A program made the translations under genes and the position numbers. Below are positions 34,817 to 42,818 of a stretch of 64,000 nucleotides of DNA, in pieces. A model generated the notes under the pieces. The model made no database searches. It was not told the DNA's origin and was given only the letters and a program-made list of their open reading frames with translations. Each line of letters starts with the position of its first letter. Position 1 is the stretch's first letter. The DNA lies in contig JBBRND010000025.1 in the NCBI GenBank assembly GCA_038230515.1, forward strand, positions 1 through 64,000, given 5' to 3'. Source of the stretch: JAPLDB01 sp038230515 (lineage in GTDB: Bacteria; Bacteroidota; Bacteroidia; AKYH767-A; 2013-40CM-41-45).

Positions 34817-36736
34817 TCAGTGTTGCACCACCACTTTGAACGTTTGGGTTTGATAAGTGCTGCCGGAAAGTTGGAGGTAGTAAACACCATTTGGCAGGGC
34901 GCGAAGGTCCAGTTCAGCGGGCTGTTTACAATTTGCTTTTGGCAAAGAAACGGCAATCACCTTTTCACCAAGTATGCTGTAAAGCGTAATTGCATTTATT
35001 GCCAATCCGCCAGAGGACGGATTCGATTGGGCGAATTGCCCACTGCTTATCGTCAACTTGTTCCGAACTGGATTCGGAAAAACCATAAACTCTAAACCAT
35101 CAATTGTTGTGGGCAGACCAGCCACCACATCAAATATTGCAGCTTCCACTTGACAGCTATTGGCATCGGTTGCCACCAAATTGTAATCACCGCCTTCAGT
35201 AGCTATGTAAAAATAATCAGTAGCTCCTGCAATGATATTTCCATCATGGTACCATTGATAGGATATTGCTCCCTGATTGGCGAAGAGCGTATCTCCGCTT
35301 TGTGCAATTCCCTGAGGAGCGGGAGCGGAATAAACGGTGATGAAATTATTCAGAGTGAGTGTATCGCTTCCGTTTACATTCGTAGCAACAAGAGAGACAG
35401 AATAATTTCCCGGTGTGTTGTAACAAATGTTTGCGGGATTCACATCTGTGCTTGTCGATGGGGATGCTCCCGCAAATGTCCAATCGTAGTTAGTTGCGTT
35501 GATGGAAAGATTGGTAAAGTTGGTACATGTGCCTGGACAGATATGATTCGTAGCTGTGAAAAGAGAAGTGGGAGGAGCGCATGGATAATTTGCTTTTACT
35601 ACAATGTTTGGAAGACCGTGATCATTTTGCGGTCCTCCGAGATAGATTCCTGGCACAACAAAATTGCAGGCAAGCCCTGCGCTGTCTGGATCGTTTATTA
35701 CACACAACGAATCTTTATCTGTAGGTACCACATAAATTTTTCCGTCTGGTGCAAGCTGCGCTGAACCGTTAAAAAATGTTGTTGTGTTCCATACAATGCC
35801 TACAATAATTCTAGAAGCATTGATGGCGGCAGAACTTCCGAGCGAAACATTATACTGTGCGACCTGCTTGTAAATTATAGCGCTTGAATTGTTATGATCA
35901 ACCACATATAAATAGTTACTGTTCGGTGAAAACTCTACACCATACACAAGATGATCCTGCGGCATCTGCACACCGTTTGAAACAATTCCTGTTGCAGTGT
36001 CGAAATCAAAAAGCTCAACGAAAGAATTTCCTGCTGCATCGCAAGGCAAGGGGAGAGCGAGATGTCTTCCATCACGAGAAATTTTTATCTGACCAAAATA
36101 TGCGCAATTGTGAATACTGCCTGAACTTGAAATTACTGGTGTGCTGATTCCGGTATCAGAAACCAGGTATGCATAAAACTCATCTGAGTTCCAGCGATGC
36201 GCAAGCACCCACACGCTACAGCCATTTGCATTGAGTGTTGCCGTTTGCTGCTCAGAAGTAGTATCGAACAATGCAACGTTTTTTAATGTGATATCCCCTA
36301 ACCCTCCTGCGAGTGACATGTCGACAATGGAGTATGCCATCTTTCCTCCGTGAGGAAGTCCATTAGTTCCTGCATCTGTAGTAAATAAATAATAGAGTGT
36401 GGCGCTGCCGGGCTTCGGAACAATCAATGCAGACTGTGAGGAAGATTCATCTCCCCACAAGCCAAATCCGTTTGGCATGGTTACATGGCTGCTGTTCCAC
36501 ACACTTGATCCATCAGAATAAAAAAGCAGACTGCCTGTGGTACCGTCAGCCACTGATGCGCAGCCCTCCCATGTATTCATTGCTCCGTTGGTAAGAGGTA
36601 CGGGAGCGCCTGAATTAAAATCAAGTCCTGCATTTTTTCCGAAGTACCAAATGTTGTTCTCTTTTTGTGCATGAAGAGTAAAAGTAATCAGCAATGAACT
36701 GAAGGTAGTAAGTAGTAGTCCGGATTTTGTTTTCAT
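34817..36736 (-). CDS. T9SS-secreted beta-propeller and PKD protein
   Basis: 639 aa paralogue of the genes at 2634 and 4743. A signal peptide (1-23, ending LHAQ) is followed by a propeller region (25-400), a CPGTC PKD/Ig-like module and a T9SS type A sorting domain. It lies 12 bp downstream of the M43 protease gene and is probably co-transcribed. About 80 bp of its sorting domain (34995-35080) is nearly identical to the protease gene at 36940-37025 and includes palindromic GGATT elements, which points to recent copying or gene conversion. Confidence 0.85.
   Translation of the reverse strand: MKTKSGLLLTTFSSLLITFTLHAQKENNIWYFGKNAGLDFNSGAPVPLTNGAMNTWEGCASVADGTTGSLLFYSDGSSVWNSSHVTMPNGFGLWGDESSSQSALIVPKPGSATLYYLFTTDAGTNGLPHGGKMAYSIVDMSLAGGLGDITLKNVALFDTTSEQQTATLNANGCSVWVLAHRWNSDEFYAYLVSDTGISTPVISSSGSIHNCAYFGQIKISRDGRHLALPLPCDAAGNSFVELFDFDTATGIVSNGVQMPQDHLVYGVEFSPNSNYLYVVDHNNSSAIIYKQVAQYNVSLGSSAAINASRIIVGIVWNTTTFFNGSAQLAPDGKIYVVPTDKDSLCVINDPDSAGLACNFVVPGIYLGGPQNDHGLPNIVVKANYPCAPPTSLFTATNHICPGTCTNFTNLSINATNYDWTFAGASPSTSTDVNPANICYNTPGNYSVSLVATNVNGSDTLTLNNFITVYSAPAPQGIAQSGDTLFANQGAISYQWYHDGNIIAGATDYFYIATEGGDYNLVATDANSCQVEAAIFDVVAGLPTTIDGLEFMVFPNPVRNKLTISSGQFAQSNPSSGGLAINAITLYSILGEKVIAVSLPKANCKQPAELDLRALPNGVYYLQLSGSTYQTQTFKVVVQH
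34995..35080. repeat. shared sorting-domain segment, copy 1
   Basis: Almost the same sequence as 36940-37025 in the next gene. It contains AATCCGCCAgAGGaCGGATT-like and GGGCGAATTGCCC palindromes in loop A of the sorting domain. Confidence 0.7.
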
Positions 36737-36748
36737 TGCGTTGAAAGA

Positions 36749-38893
36749 TTATTGCTTTATGAATTTGGTTCGGAAAATTTTTTCGCCTCGCCCAGTCGAG
36801 TCCGTGCTTTGGAGGACACCCGTTACCGCGAGGTAGTACATTGATGGAGGAAGCGCAGAAACATCAATTGAAGTTAGTTGATGATTGATAGTGGGTAGTT
36901 GTTGAACAGCCGATCCGAGCACATTGTAAATTACAATTGTACTTATTCCCAATCCGCCAAAGGATGGATTCGACTGGGCGAATTGCCCACTGCTTATTGT
37001 TAACTTGTTTCGAACTGGATTCGGAAAAACATTTATCTCATCCTCTTTCAATGATTGAATGTTGGTAGGAATGGAAAGATTGATATTATCTACATACATA
37101 TCATTTCCCCAGCCGTTTTTATTTTCAAACTTGAGACCAAGAAGTGGTGCGCCAAGGAACTGGTTGAGCGATACTAAATGATTTTTCCATTGTGTGGAGT
37201 CGGGGACAAATTCAGAAAACACAACGGGGGCAGGGCATGTGGAGAGTGACAACCCGCCATCCTGCCAGAAGACAGTCCAGGTTGCACCGCAGTCGAGTGA
37301 GTAGAGGACGCGGAGCGTATCAGAATAATAGGTGCTCCCTGGATCGCTGTAAGAAACATCGAACGTGAGCGCTGCCGCAGGATAGCCGGTGAGATTGTAT
37401 TTCGGAGTCAACATTCCATCAAGCGTGTTGCGGCTCTGATTGTAAAAGTTTTCGATCCTCATGCTTGCATGGCTGCCTTGAGCGCCTGCAAGAAATGTTT
37501 GTTCCCATCCAAACATGTTATCAGGATTTTCTATAGACCAATGTTGATACGGAAATCCGCTCGCCTCAAATCCTTCTGCAAAGGGAATGGCAACTCCGTT
37601 TGTAATTGCATCAATAGGGAAATCGCCTGAGTTGTTTGCAGTGTTCTGATCTATTTGTCCGTTAGGATTATTGAGGGTGATGTGTAGCACATGCGCACCT
37701 GTACTAAAGACAAGAGGAGGAATCGAGATTGTATCTGCTGTTCCTGATAAAATACTTCCGTTCCAGTTGTAAGTGAAAACTCCGTTGGCATCCAATTCAT
37801 AATCCACATCCAGGGAAGTGAGCGTTGCACTGCTTGTGTTGGAGATGCGAATGACGGGCGTTGTTGTTCCTGTACAAATTTCATCGGCAGGTTCTTCAAG
37901 ATTTATTACACCTACATCATAATAAGTTGTTGAGGGAGGAACGCAGCCAAGTGAAGTGAGCAGGGAAACACGATCAGTAAAAATATATCCGCGCATGCGT
38001 TCTATCTGTCCGAGGGAAAACATCATGCGGCAATCGTCATCGCCATAGTCCATGTAGTTTTCGGTTTGATCGGGATTATCAACAGGAGTATCTCCGCAAT
38101 CATTTACAAATGCCGGGCAGCCGTAATCGGGATTGTTGTCTGCCGGAGTATCGCACACGTAATCGCCAGCGGTGAGGCAGTCACTGGTATCGCTTCCACC
38201 ACATCCGTTGTAATCGAAGGTATGATACAACCCGAAGTAGTGACCGATTTCATGATCGGTTGTTCTGCCATGATAGCCGGTGGCAACATTTCCCACTCTT
38301 CCGAATACATAATAATGAATGACCACTCCATCGTAAGGATCGGGAGTGCCGGGATAGTATGCGTATCCGTTTGCACAATTTAATTTGCAAACCCATATGT
38401 TGAGGTAGTCGGCACCGGGCCAGCCGGGTGCGCCACCGGCACTGGCGAATTTCATGCTGTCATCGCAACCCCAATCCAGAACAGTGGAGTAGGTGCGGGT
38501 TATTCCGTTGGTAGCATTGCCGAGCGGATCGCGCTGCGCAAGGCAGAACTCAACCTTCGCATCTCCGGCTATGAGTTGAAAGAGCGGACGCACGGCTCCG
38601 GTATCGGCATTGTGTTTTCTGAAATCTTCATTCAACACATCGAGCTGAGAAAATATCTGCGCATCAGAAATATTTTCTGACGGATCGTGCCAGATGACAT
38701 GAACTACAACAGGGATGGTGACTACATTATTAGAAAGTTGGGAGTCAGTAGTCCGGAGTTCTGAGAGAGTAGCAGGATGATGCGGAAAGTTTTTTCGTGC
38801 TGCTGCATCATCAAAAGCACAGGGCGATTGCTGCGCGAAGGAAGAACGAATAATGAGGGAAAAATAAATGAGAAGCCGTAAAAGTTTTTTCAT
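36749..38893 (-). CDS. T9SS-secreted M43 (pappalysin-type) zinc metalloprotease
   Basis: 714 aa. A signal peptide (1-20, ending SSFA) is followed by a propeptide and an M43 catalytic domain (about 60-310) with the zinc motif HEIGHYFGLYH at 214-224 and a Met-turn (NYMDYGDDDC). A CARDB-like domain (about 325-430), a MAM/concanavalin-like region (about 435-610) and a T9SS type A sorting domain follow. Residues 41-54, before the conserved VVVHVIWH strand, are encoded by a heptamer tract. A TATCTTTA element at 38915-38922 is a likely promoter. It is the first gene of the leftward group. Confidence 0.92.
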   Translation of the reverse strand: MKKLLRLLIYFSLIIRSSFAQQSPCAFDDAAARKNFPHHPATLSELRTTDSQLSNNVVTIPVVVHVIWHDPSENISDAQIFSQLDVLNEDFRKHNADTGAVRPLFQLIAGDAKVEFCLAQRDPLGNATNGITRTYSTVLDWGCDDSMKFASAGGAPGWPGADYLNIWVCKLNCANGYAYYPGTPDPYDGVVIHYYVFGRVGNVATGYHGRTTDHEIGHYFGLYHTFDYNGCGGSDTSDCLTAGDYVCDTPADNNPDYGCPAFVNDCGDTPVDNPDQTENYMDYGDDDCRMMFSLGQIERMRGYIFTDRVSLLTSLGCVPPSTTYYDVGVINLEEPADEICTGTTTPVIRISNTSSATLTSLDVDYELDANGVFTYNWNGSILSGTADTISIPPLVFSTGAHVLHITLNNPNGQIDQNTANNSGDFPIDAITNGVAIPFAEGFEASGFPYQHWSIENPDNMFGWEQTFLAGAQGSHASMRIENFYNQSRNTLDGMLTPKYNLTGYPAAALTFDVSYSDPGSTYYSDTLRVLYSLDCGATWTVFWQDGGLSLSTCPAPVVFSEFVPDSTQWKNHLVSLNQFLGAPLLGLKFENKNGWGNDMYVDNINLSIPTNIQSLKEDEINVFPNPVRNKLTISSGQFAQSNPSFGGLGISTIVIYNVLGSAVQQLPTINHQLTSIDVSALPPSMYYLAVTGVLQSTDSTGRGEKIFRTKFIKQ
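36869..36903. repeat. 7-bp-period tract in sorting domain (loop B)
   Basis: Five heptamers of form AGTTGaT, in frame, before the final strands of the M43 protease sorting domain. Confidence 0.65.
36940..37025. repeat. shared sorting-domain segment, copy 2
   Basis: Near-identical partner of 34995-35080. The few differences (for example GGACGG against GGATGG) lie mostly in the palindrome. Confidence 0.7.
38731..38772. repeat. 7-bp-period tract in protease pro-region
   Basis: Six heptamers ending in AG (form TnnGGAG), exactly 42 bp, in frame, encoding residues 41-54 of the M43 protease precursor. Confidence 0.7.
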
Positions 38894-38914
38894 TGCAGGG
38901 AAATTTTCGGGAAG

Positions 38915-38922
38915 TAAAGATA
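38915..38922 (-). promoter_or_regulatory. candidate -7 element for the M43 protease operon
   Basis: Reverse-strand TATCTTTA (one mismatch to TAnnTTTG), 21 bp before the ATG at 38893. Confidence 0.4.
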
Positions 38923-38963
38923 GGAGAAGAAAGTTAGTTATTATTCGGGGCTTTTAAGTTAAC

Positions 38964-39215
38964 AGCTATCAATCTTCTAATTCATACTCAAGGATCGTTA
39001 GTAAGAGTTATCAATCCTCCAGCTAGTACTAAAGGATCGCAAGTAAGTGTTATCAATCTTCTAACTAATACTGAAGGATCGCAAGTAAGTGTTATCAATC
39101 TTCTAACTAATACTAAAGGATCGTTAGTAAGTGTTATCAATCTTCTAGGTAATACTAAAGGATCGTTAGTAAGTGTTATCAATCTTCTAACTAATACTAA
39201 AGGATCGTTAGTAAG
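38964..39215. repeat. 42-bp tandem array C (6 units)
   Basis: Six units, exactly 252 bp, start at 38964, 39006, 39048, 39090, 39132 and 39174 with no indel. Each reads roughly TGTTATCAATCTTCTAACTA followed by ATACTAAAGGATCGTTAGTA and AG. Within a unit TACTAA and TTAGTA form an inverted repeat around AGGATCG in units 4-6, and only TACT/AGTA in units 1-3. The sequence is unrelated to arrays A and B. It lies in a 553-bp divergent gap. The remainder (39216-39446) is AT-rich and holds the promoter element at 39413. Confidence 0.88.
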
Positions 39216-39412
39216 CACTAACAACCATTCAACCCATCAAAAAGAGCAAATTTCGAACTATTAAAGAGTTTTGCTTTTTAAATACAGATTCGAATTACAA
39301 CCCGGCTTCAGAAATCTGCTCCTCCCTGATTAGCGGGTAAACTCCATTATTTTGATACCTTACTCTTGCATTAAAATACCTTGACTCCTAATTCTTAGTA
39401 AAAGAAATAGTT

Positions 39413-39420
39413 TACTTTTG
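39413..39420 (+). promoter_or_regulatory. candidate -7 element for kelch gene 39447
   Basis: TACTTTTG is an exact TAnnTTTG, 26 bp before the ATG. Confidence 0.5.
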
Positions 39421-39446
39421 ATGAACGATTAATTTTTTTTGAGGTG

Positions 39447-41489
39447 ATGAAAAAAGTTTTGCTCTTCCTTTTTATTTTTTCTGCGCTGCATTCTTTCTCT
39501 CAAACACCTGGAGAGTGGACTTGGATGAAAGGGAGTAACACAACGAATAGTCCCGGCAGTTTAGGTACTCAAGGAATATCAAGCCCTGCTAATGATCCTC
39601 GTGCAGTTTATGAAGCGTGTGAATGGACTGATTTGAATGGAAATTTTTGGTTATTCGGTGGTCGCACAAATAACTATTTTTCTGATTTATTTAAATATGA
39701 TCCATTGACAAATGAATGGACGTGGATGAAAGGACCGGGTATACCCAGTGATCCAGGGGTATATGGTTTGCAAGGGGTTTCATCACTAGGTAACTATCCT
39801 CCTGCAAGAGGAATGGGAACTGCAACTTGGACAGACCAACAAAATAATTTATGGATGTTCGCAGGTGCGAGTTTACTTGGTGGTTACAATGATCTCTGGA
39901 AATATGACATCTCCACTAATGAATGGACATGGATGTCGGGCTCCAATTCTGTTTATCAATATGGAGTCTATGGCACACAGGGAATACCTTCAATCTTTAA
40001 TATTCCCGGAAGCAGATGGGAGACCACTGCAAACTGGACGGATGTGAACGGAGATTTATGGTTGTTTGGTGGATACAACCAAATAGGAAATATAAATTTT
40101 AATGACCTCTGGAGATATACTATCTCTACCGGTGAGTGGACATGGATGAAGGGATCATTTGGTGTAAATCAATTAGGGGTATATGGCGCAATTGGTATCG
40201 AAGCTTCTGCAAATTCTCCGGGAGCAAGAGCTGCTTATAGCAATTGGATTGATGGCAGCGGAAATTTTTGGTTGTTTGGAGGGTTGTTTTATGACTCTGT
40301 TACTTCCTTTAATGACATGTGGAAATATAATGTTTCAACCAATAATTGGACTTGGATAACAGGCGGAAATGTCGGAAATGAGCCGGGGTATTTTAACCAA
40401 ACTTGTGATACATCAATATTGAATGCTCCTCAATCAAGATATGAAAGCAGGGCGGAATGGAAAGATCACCGTGGTAACTTCTGGCTTTTTAGTGGTTTTT
40501 TTTCTGGATCAAATGATCTTTGGATGTTTTGTTTTGCTAGCAAACAATGGATTTTTATTAACTCGGCAGTGCAACATTGGGGTATTCAAGGTGTTTCCAG
40601 TCCGTTAAATTCTCCCGGTACAAGACCAGCATCAAATGGATGGTTAGATAATAACGGAAATATTTACATGTATGGAGGCGCGTTATCAAATTACTATAAT
40701 GATGTTTGGCGTTATGTTATTGATACAAGTTGCGGAGTATGTTTTTCGGTTCCTTCTGCTAATTTCTCTGCAGCGAATTCCCTCTGCCCCGGCACCTGCA
40801 CCGATTTTCTAAATCTTTCTTTCAATGCAACTTCCTATCAATGGAATTTCCCCGGAGCCACACCCGATACAAGCACCGCCACTAACCCAACAAACATTTG
40901 CTACTACAACTCCGGCAGCTACGATGTGCAGCTCATAGCAACAAACGCAAATGGCAGCGATACACTTTTGCTTAGCAACTACATTACTGTTTATCCCGCA
41001 CCCGCAGCGCAAGGAATTTCGCAAAGCGGAGACACACTCTTTGCAAATGCAGGAGCAAACTCTTATCAATGGTATTACAACACAACACTTATCAGCGGAG
41101 CAACAGATTATTTTTATGTAGCACCAACAAGCGGAGATTACAATGTAGTGTGTACAGATAGCAATGGTTGCGAGGTGGAAGCAGCAGTGTTTAATGTGAT
41201 AGCAGCAGCCCCACCCGGCCTCCCCGAAGGGGAGGAGGTAACAGCCACTCCGAATCCGGTGAGTGAGAAATTGGAAATAAAAATCCCGCTGACATTACTT
41301 AGCAAATTTGAAAAAGCCACTATAACTATTTACAACATGCTTGGCGAAAAGGTATTGGCTGTTTCTCCCCTCTCCTTTGGAGTGGGGCAAGGGGGAGAGG
41401 CCGATGTTTCCGCATTGCCCCCCGCCATGTATTATCTCGAAGTCGTTAGCGGAACTAAAATCTTCCGAACTAAACTCATCAAGCAATAA
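39447..41489 (+). CDS. T9SS-secreted kelch-repeat protein (paralogue)
   Basis: 680 aa and a paralogue of the 8043 gene. A signal peptide (1-19, ending SFSQ) is followed by kelch-type blades (20-435), a CPGTC PKD/Ig-like module and a T9SS type A sorting domain ending KLIKQ. The ATG at 39447 is preceded in frame by a GTG at 39444; I use the ATG. Two GC-rich palindromic elements lie in the gene: one in the linker before the sorting domain (41209-41235) and one in loop B (41364-41400). A 42-bp array (C) lies upstream, as for its paralogue. Confidence 0.86.
   Translation: MKKVLLFLFIFSALHSFSQTPGEWTWMKGSNTTNSPGSLGTQGISSPANDPRAVYEACEWTDLNGNFWLFGGRTNNYFSDLFKYDPLTNEWTWMKGPGIPSDPGVYGLQGVSSLGNYPPARGMGTATWTDQQNNLWMFAGASLLGGYNDLWKYDISTNEWTWMSGSNSVYQYGVYGTQGIPSIFNIPGSRWETTANWTDVNGDLWLFGGYNQIGNINFNDLWRYTISTGEWTWMKGSFGVNQLGVYGAIGIEASANSPGARAAYSNWIDGSGNFWLFGGLFYDSVTSFNDMWKYNVSTNNWTWITGGNVGNEPGYFNQTCDTSILNAPQSRYESRAEWKDHRGNFWLFSGFFSGSNDLWMFCFASKQWIFINSAVQHWGIQGVSSPLNSPGTRPASNGWLDNNGNIYMYGGALSNYYNDVWRYVIDTSCGVCFSVPSANFSAANSLCPGTCTDFLNLSFNATSYQWNFPGATPDTSTATNPTNICYYNSGSYDVQLIATNANGSDTLLLSNYITVYPAPAAQGISQSGDTLFANAGANSYQWYYNTTLISGATDYFYVAPTSGDYNVVCTDSNGCEVEAAVFNVIAAAPPGLPEGEEVTATPNPVSEKLEIKIPLTLLSKFEKATITIYNMLGEKVLAVSPLSFGVGQGGEADVSALPPAMYYLEVVSGTKIFRTKLIKQ
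41209..41235. repeat. palindromic GC-rich element in the linker
   Basis: CCTCCCC (41219-41225) pairs with GGGGAGG (41229-41235), preceded by CCCCACCCGG. It sits at the same linker position as the different element at 9833 in the paralogue and is in frame. Confidence 0.65.
41364..41400. repeat. palindromic GC-rich element in sorting domain (loop B)
   Basis: CTCCCCTCTCCTTTGGAGTG followed by GGGCAAGGGGGAGAGG. It is the same element family as 9833-9869 but sits in a different loop of the paralogous protein, in frame. Confidence 0.65.
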
Positions 41490-41564
41490 TTCCTTTGCGT
41501 TTTTTCTTTGGGGTATCTGCGGCTTTGCGCGAATCAAACTTACCTGTGTTGAATTCATTATTCG

Positions 41565-41572
41565 TAAATTCG
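41565..41572 (+). promoter_or_regulatory. candidate -7 variant for 41598
   Basis: TAAATTCG within ATTATTCGTAAATTCG. The same string recurs at 45536-45551, and TAAATTCG alone at 19488-19495. It resembles TAnnTTTG with one substitution. Confidence 0.35.
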
Positions 41573-41597
41573 CAACCGTTCGTTTTTCGAACCCACC

Positions 41598-42653
41598 ATG
41601 AACAGCATCAGCAAAAAAAAAACTTCTTATCAGGTTAACGAAGAGTTCATTATTTATCTCGATGAATTCGGTCGGCTGATGGACATCCCGTTCAGCTATG
41701 ATGACTTGCTGCGTTTTACTTCAGCCATTCCACTGCGCGACAAAGCCGGTAAGGACACGTTGTGGGAAATGGTCTTTTATCCGCCTGAGGAAATGAAAGA
41801 GCTGAACGAAAAACTGGTAATGATGTACGCCATGATGAAGGTGGAAGGTAACGTGGCGATGATGGAGCATCTGTATGTAGATCGAATTGACTATTGCACG
41901 TTCGGAAATTCAAAACCTTTCCGCATCCGCATCGTGAATCAGTACAACGATAATTACGATTACTTTTATGTGAAGATTGCTGATGCTTCGCGCGTGTACG
42001 GGCTGGAGCTGGAAGATATTCTTTCTCCGAACCGCATCAGTTTTGTATTGGATGGAAATACACTGGTTGAAGAGCACATCATCGGCATTCCTGGCGATCA
42101 GTTCATCAAACAAAATCTGAAAGAAGATGAAACGAATTTGATCCGTCTTGCAAAAGAGTTTGTAAAATTTAATGAACGCTGCTTCGTGCGTTTGCTTGGC
42201 GATATGCGTTCGTACAATTTTGTAATTGATACCATGTCTGACTTTGACGATACACAATATCGTTTCCGCGCCATTGATTTCGACCAGCAGTGTTTTGAAG
42301 GAAAGAAGTCGCTGTACCTTCCGCAATTTTTCAAAGAGAATGTTCCGTTTGTGAAACTCTGTATGGGTATTATGAATCCGGAAACGGTAAAGCAATATCA
42401 GTTGGAGGAGCGCACGCTAATGTCAAAAAGATTCCGCACAGCTCGTTACCGCATAGCATGTTTGCTTGAAGTGATGATACACGATACCATTTCAACAAAG
42501 GAAAAGGTAGAACAGTTGCGCACGGAGCTGTCCGATCATTACTCGCGCAAGGATTTTTTACGGTGCCGGAACATGGGAGAGATAATGCGGTTGAGCTTAG
42601 ATTTACTTCTTGAAAATGCGGAGCGCAACATTCACTTAGAGAAGTGGGGTTAA
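41598..42653 (+). CDS. orphan protein-kinase-like / aminoglycoside-kinase-like protein
   Basis: 351 aa, cytosolic, family not named by me. A catalytic-loop-like motif GDMRSYNFVI (201-210) and a metal-binding-loop-like AIDFDQ (225-230) follow at normal kinase spacing. They recall the 'HGD...N' and 'IDFD' motifs of APH/kinase-fold proteins. Upstream, FYVKIADA (about 123-130, K126) could be the ATP-anchoring lysine strand and NTLVEEHIIGIPG the hinge. The His of HGD is replaced (LLGD). A helical C-lobe follows. Single gene with its own promoter. Phosphotransfer is inferred only. Confidence 0.65.
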   Translation: MNSISKKKTSYQVNEEFIIYLDEFGRLMDIPFSYDDLLRFTSAIPLRDKAGKDTLWEMVFYPPEEMKELNEKLVMMYAMMKVEGNVAMMEHLYVDRIDYCTFGNSKPFRIRIVNQYNDNYDYFYVKIADASRVYGLELEDILSPNRISFVLDGNTLVEEHIIGIPGDQFIKQNLKEDETNLIRLAKEFVKFNERCFVRLLGDMRSYNFVIDTMSDFDDTQYRFRAIDFDQQCFEGKKSLYLPQFFKENVPFVKLCMGIMNPETVKQYQLEERTLMSKRFRTARYRIACLLEVMIHDTISTKEKVEQLRTELSDHYSRKDFLRCRNMGEIMRLSLDLLLENAERNIHLEKWG

Positions 42654-42818
42654 AAGCAATTCGTGTTTTGAATAACTTTAGTTATCAGATGAAATTTTTT
42701 CGGATTGAGAGTTGTTTCAAAACAAATTTCATTCATTAGCATTCTAATATTGAATGTACCTCTTCAACTTTCACGAAAGTTTATTGTCAAACTTTTCTCA
42801 TTTTCAGAAACAGCAATA

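Noticed and set aside
35150..35764. 204-aa plus-strand frame opposite the propeller/PKD gene at 34817
   Set aside because: Cys/Ile-rich composition typical of an antisense shadow; the reverse-strand gene is well supported by homology.
38964..39215. CRISPR array
   Set aside because: The whole 42-bp unit repeats and there are no unique spacers. No cas genes are in the window. The same holds for arrays A and B.
38988..39224. 78-aa reverse-strand repeat peptide through array C
   Set aside because: Follows from the 42-bp period. No promoter or start support.
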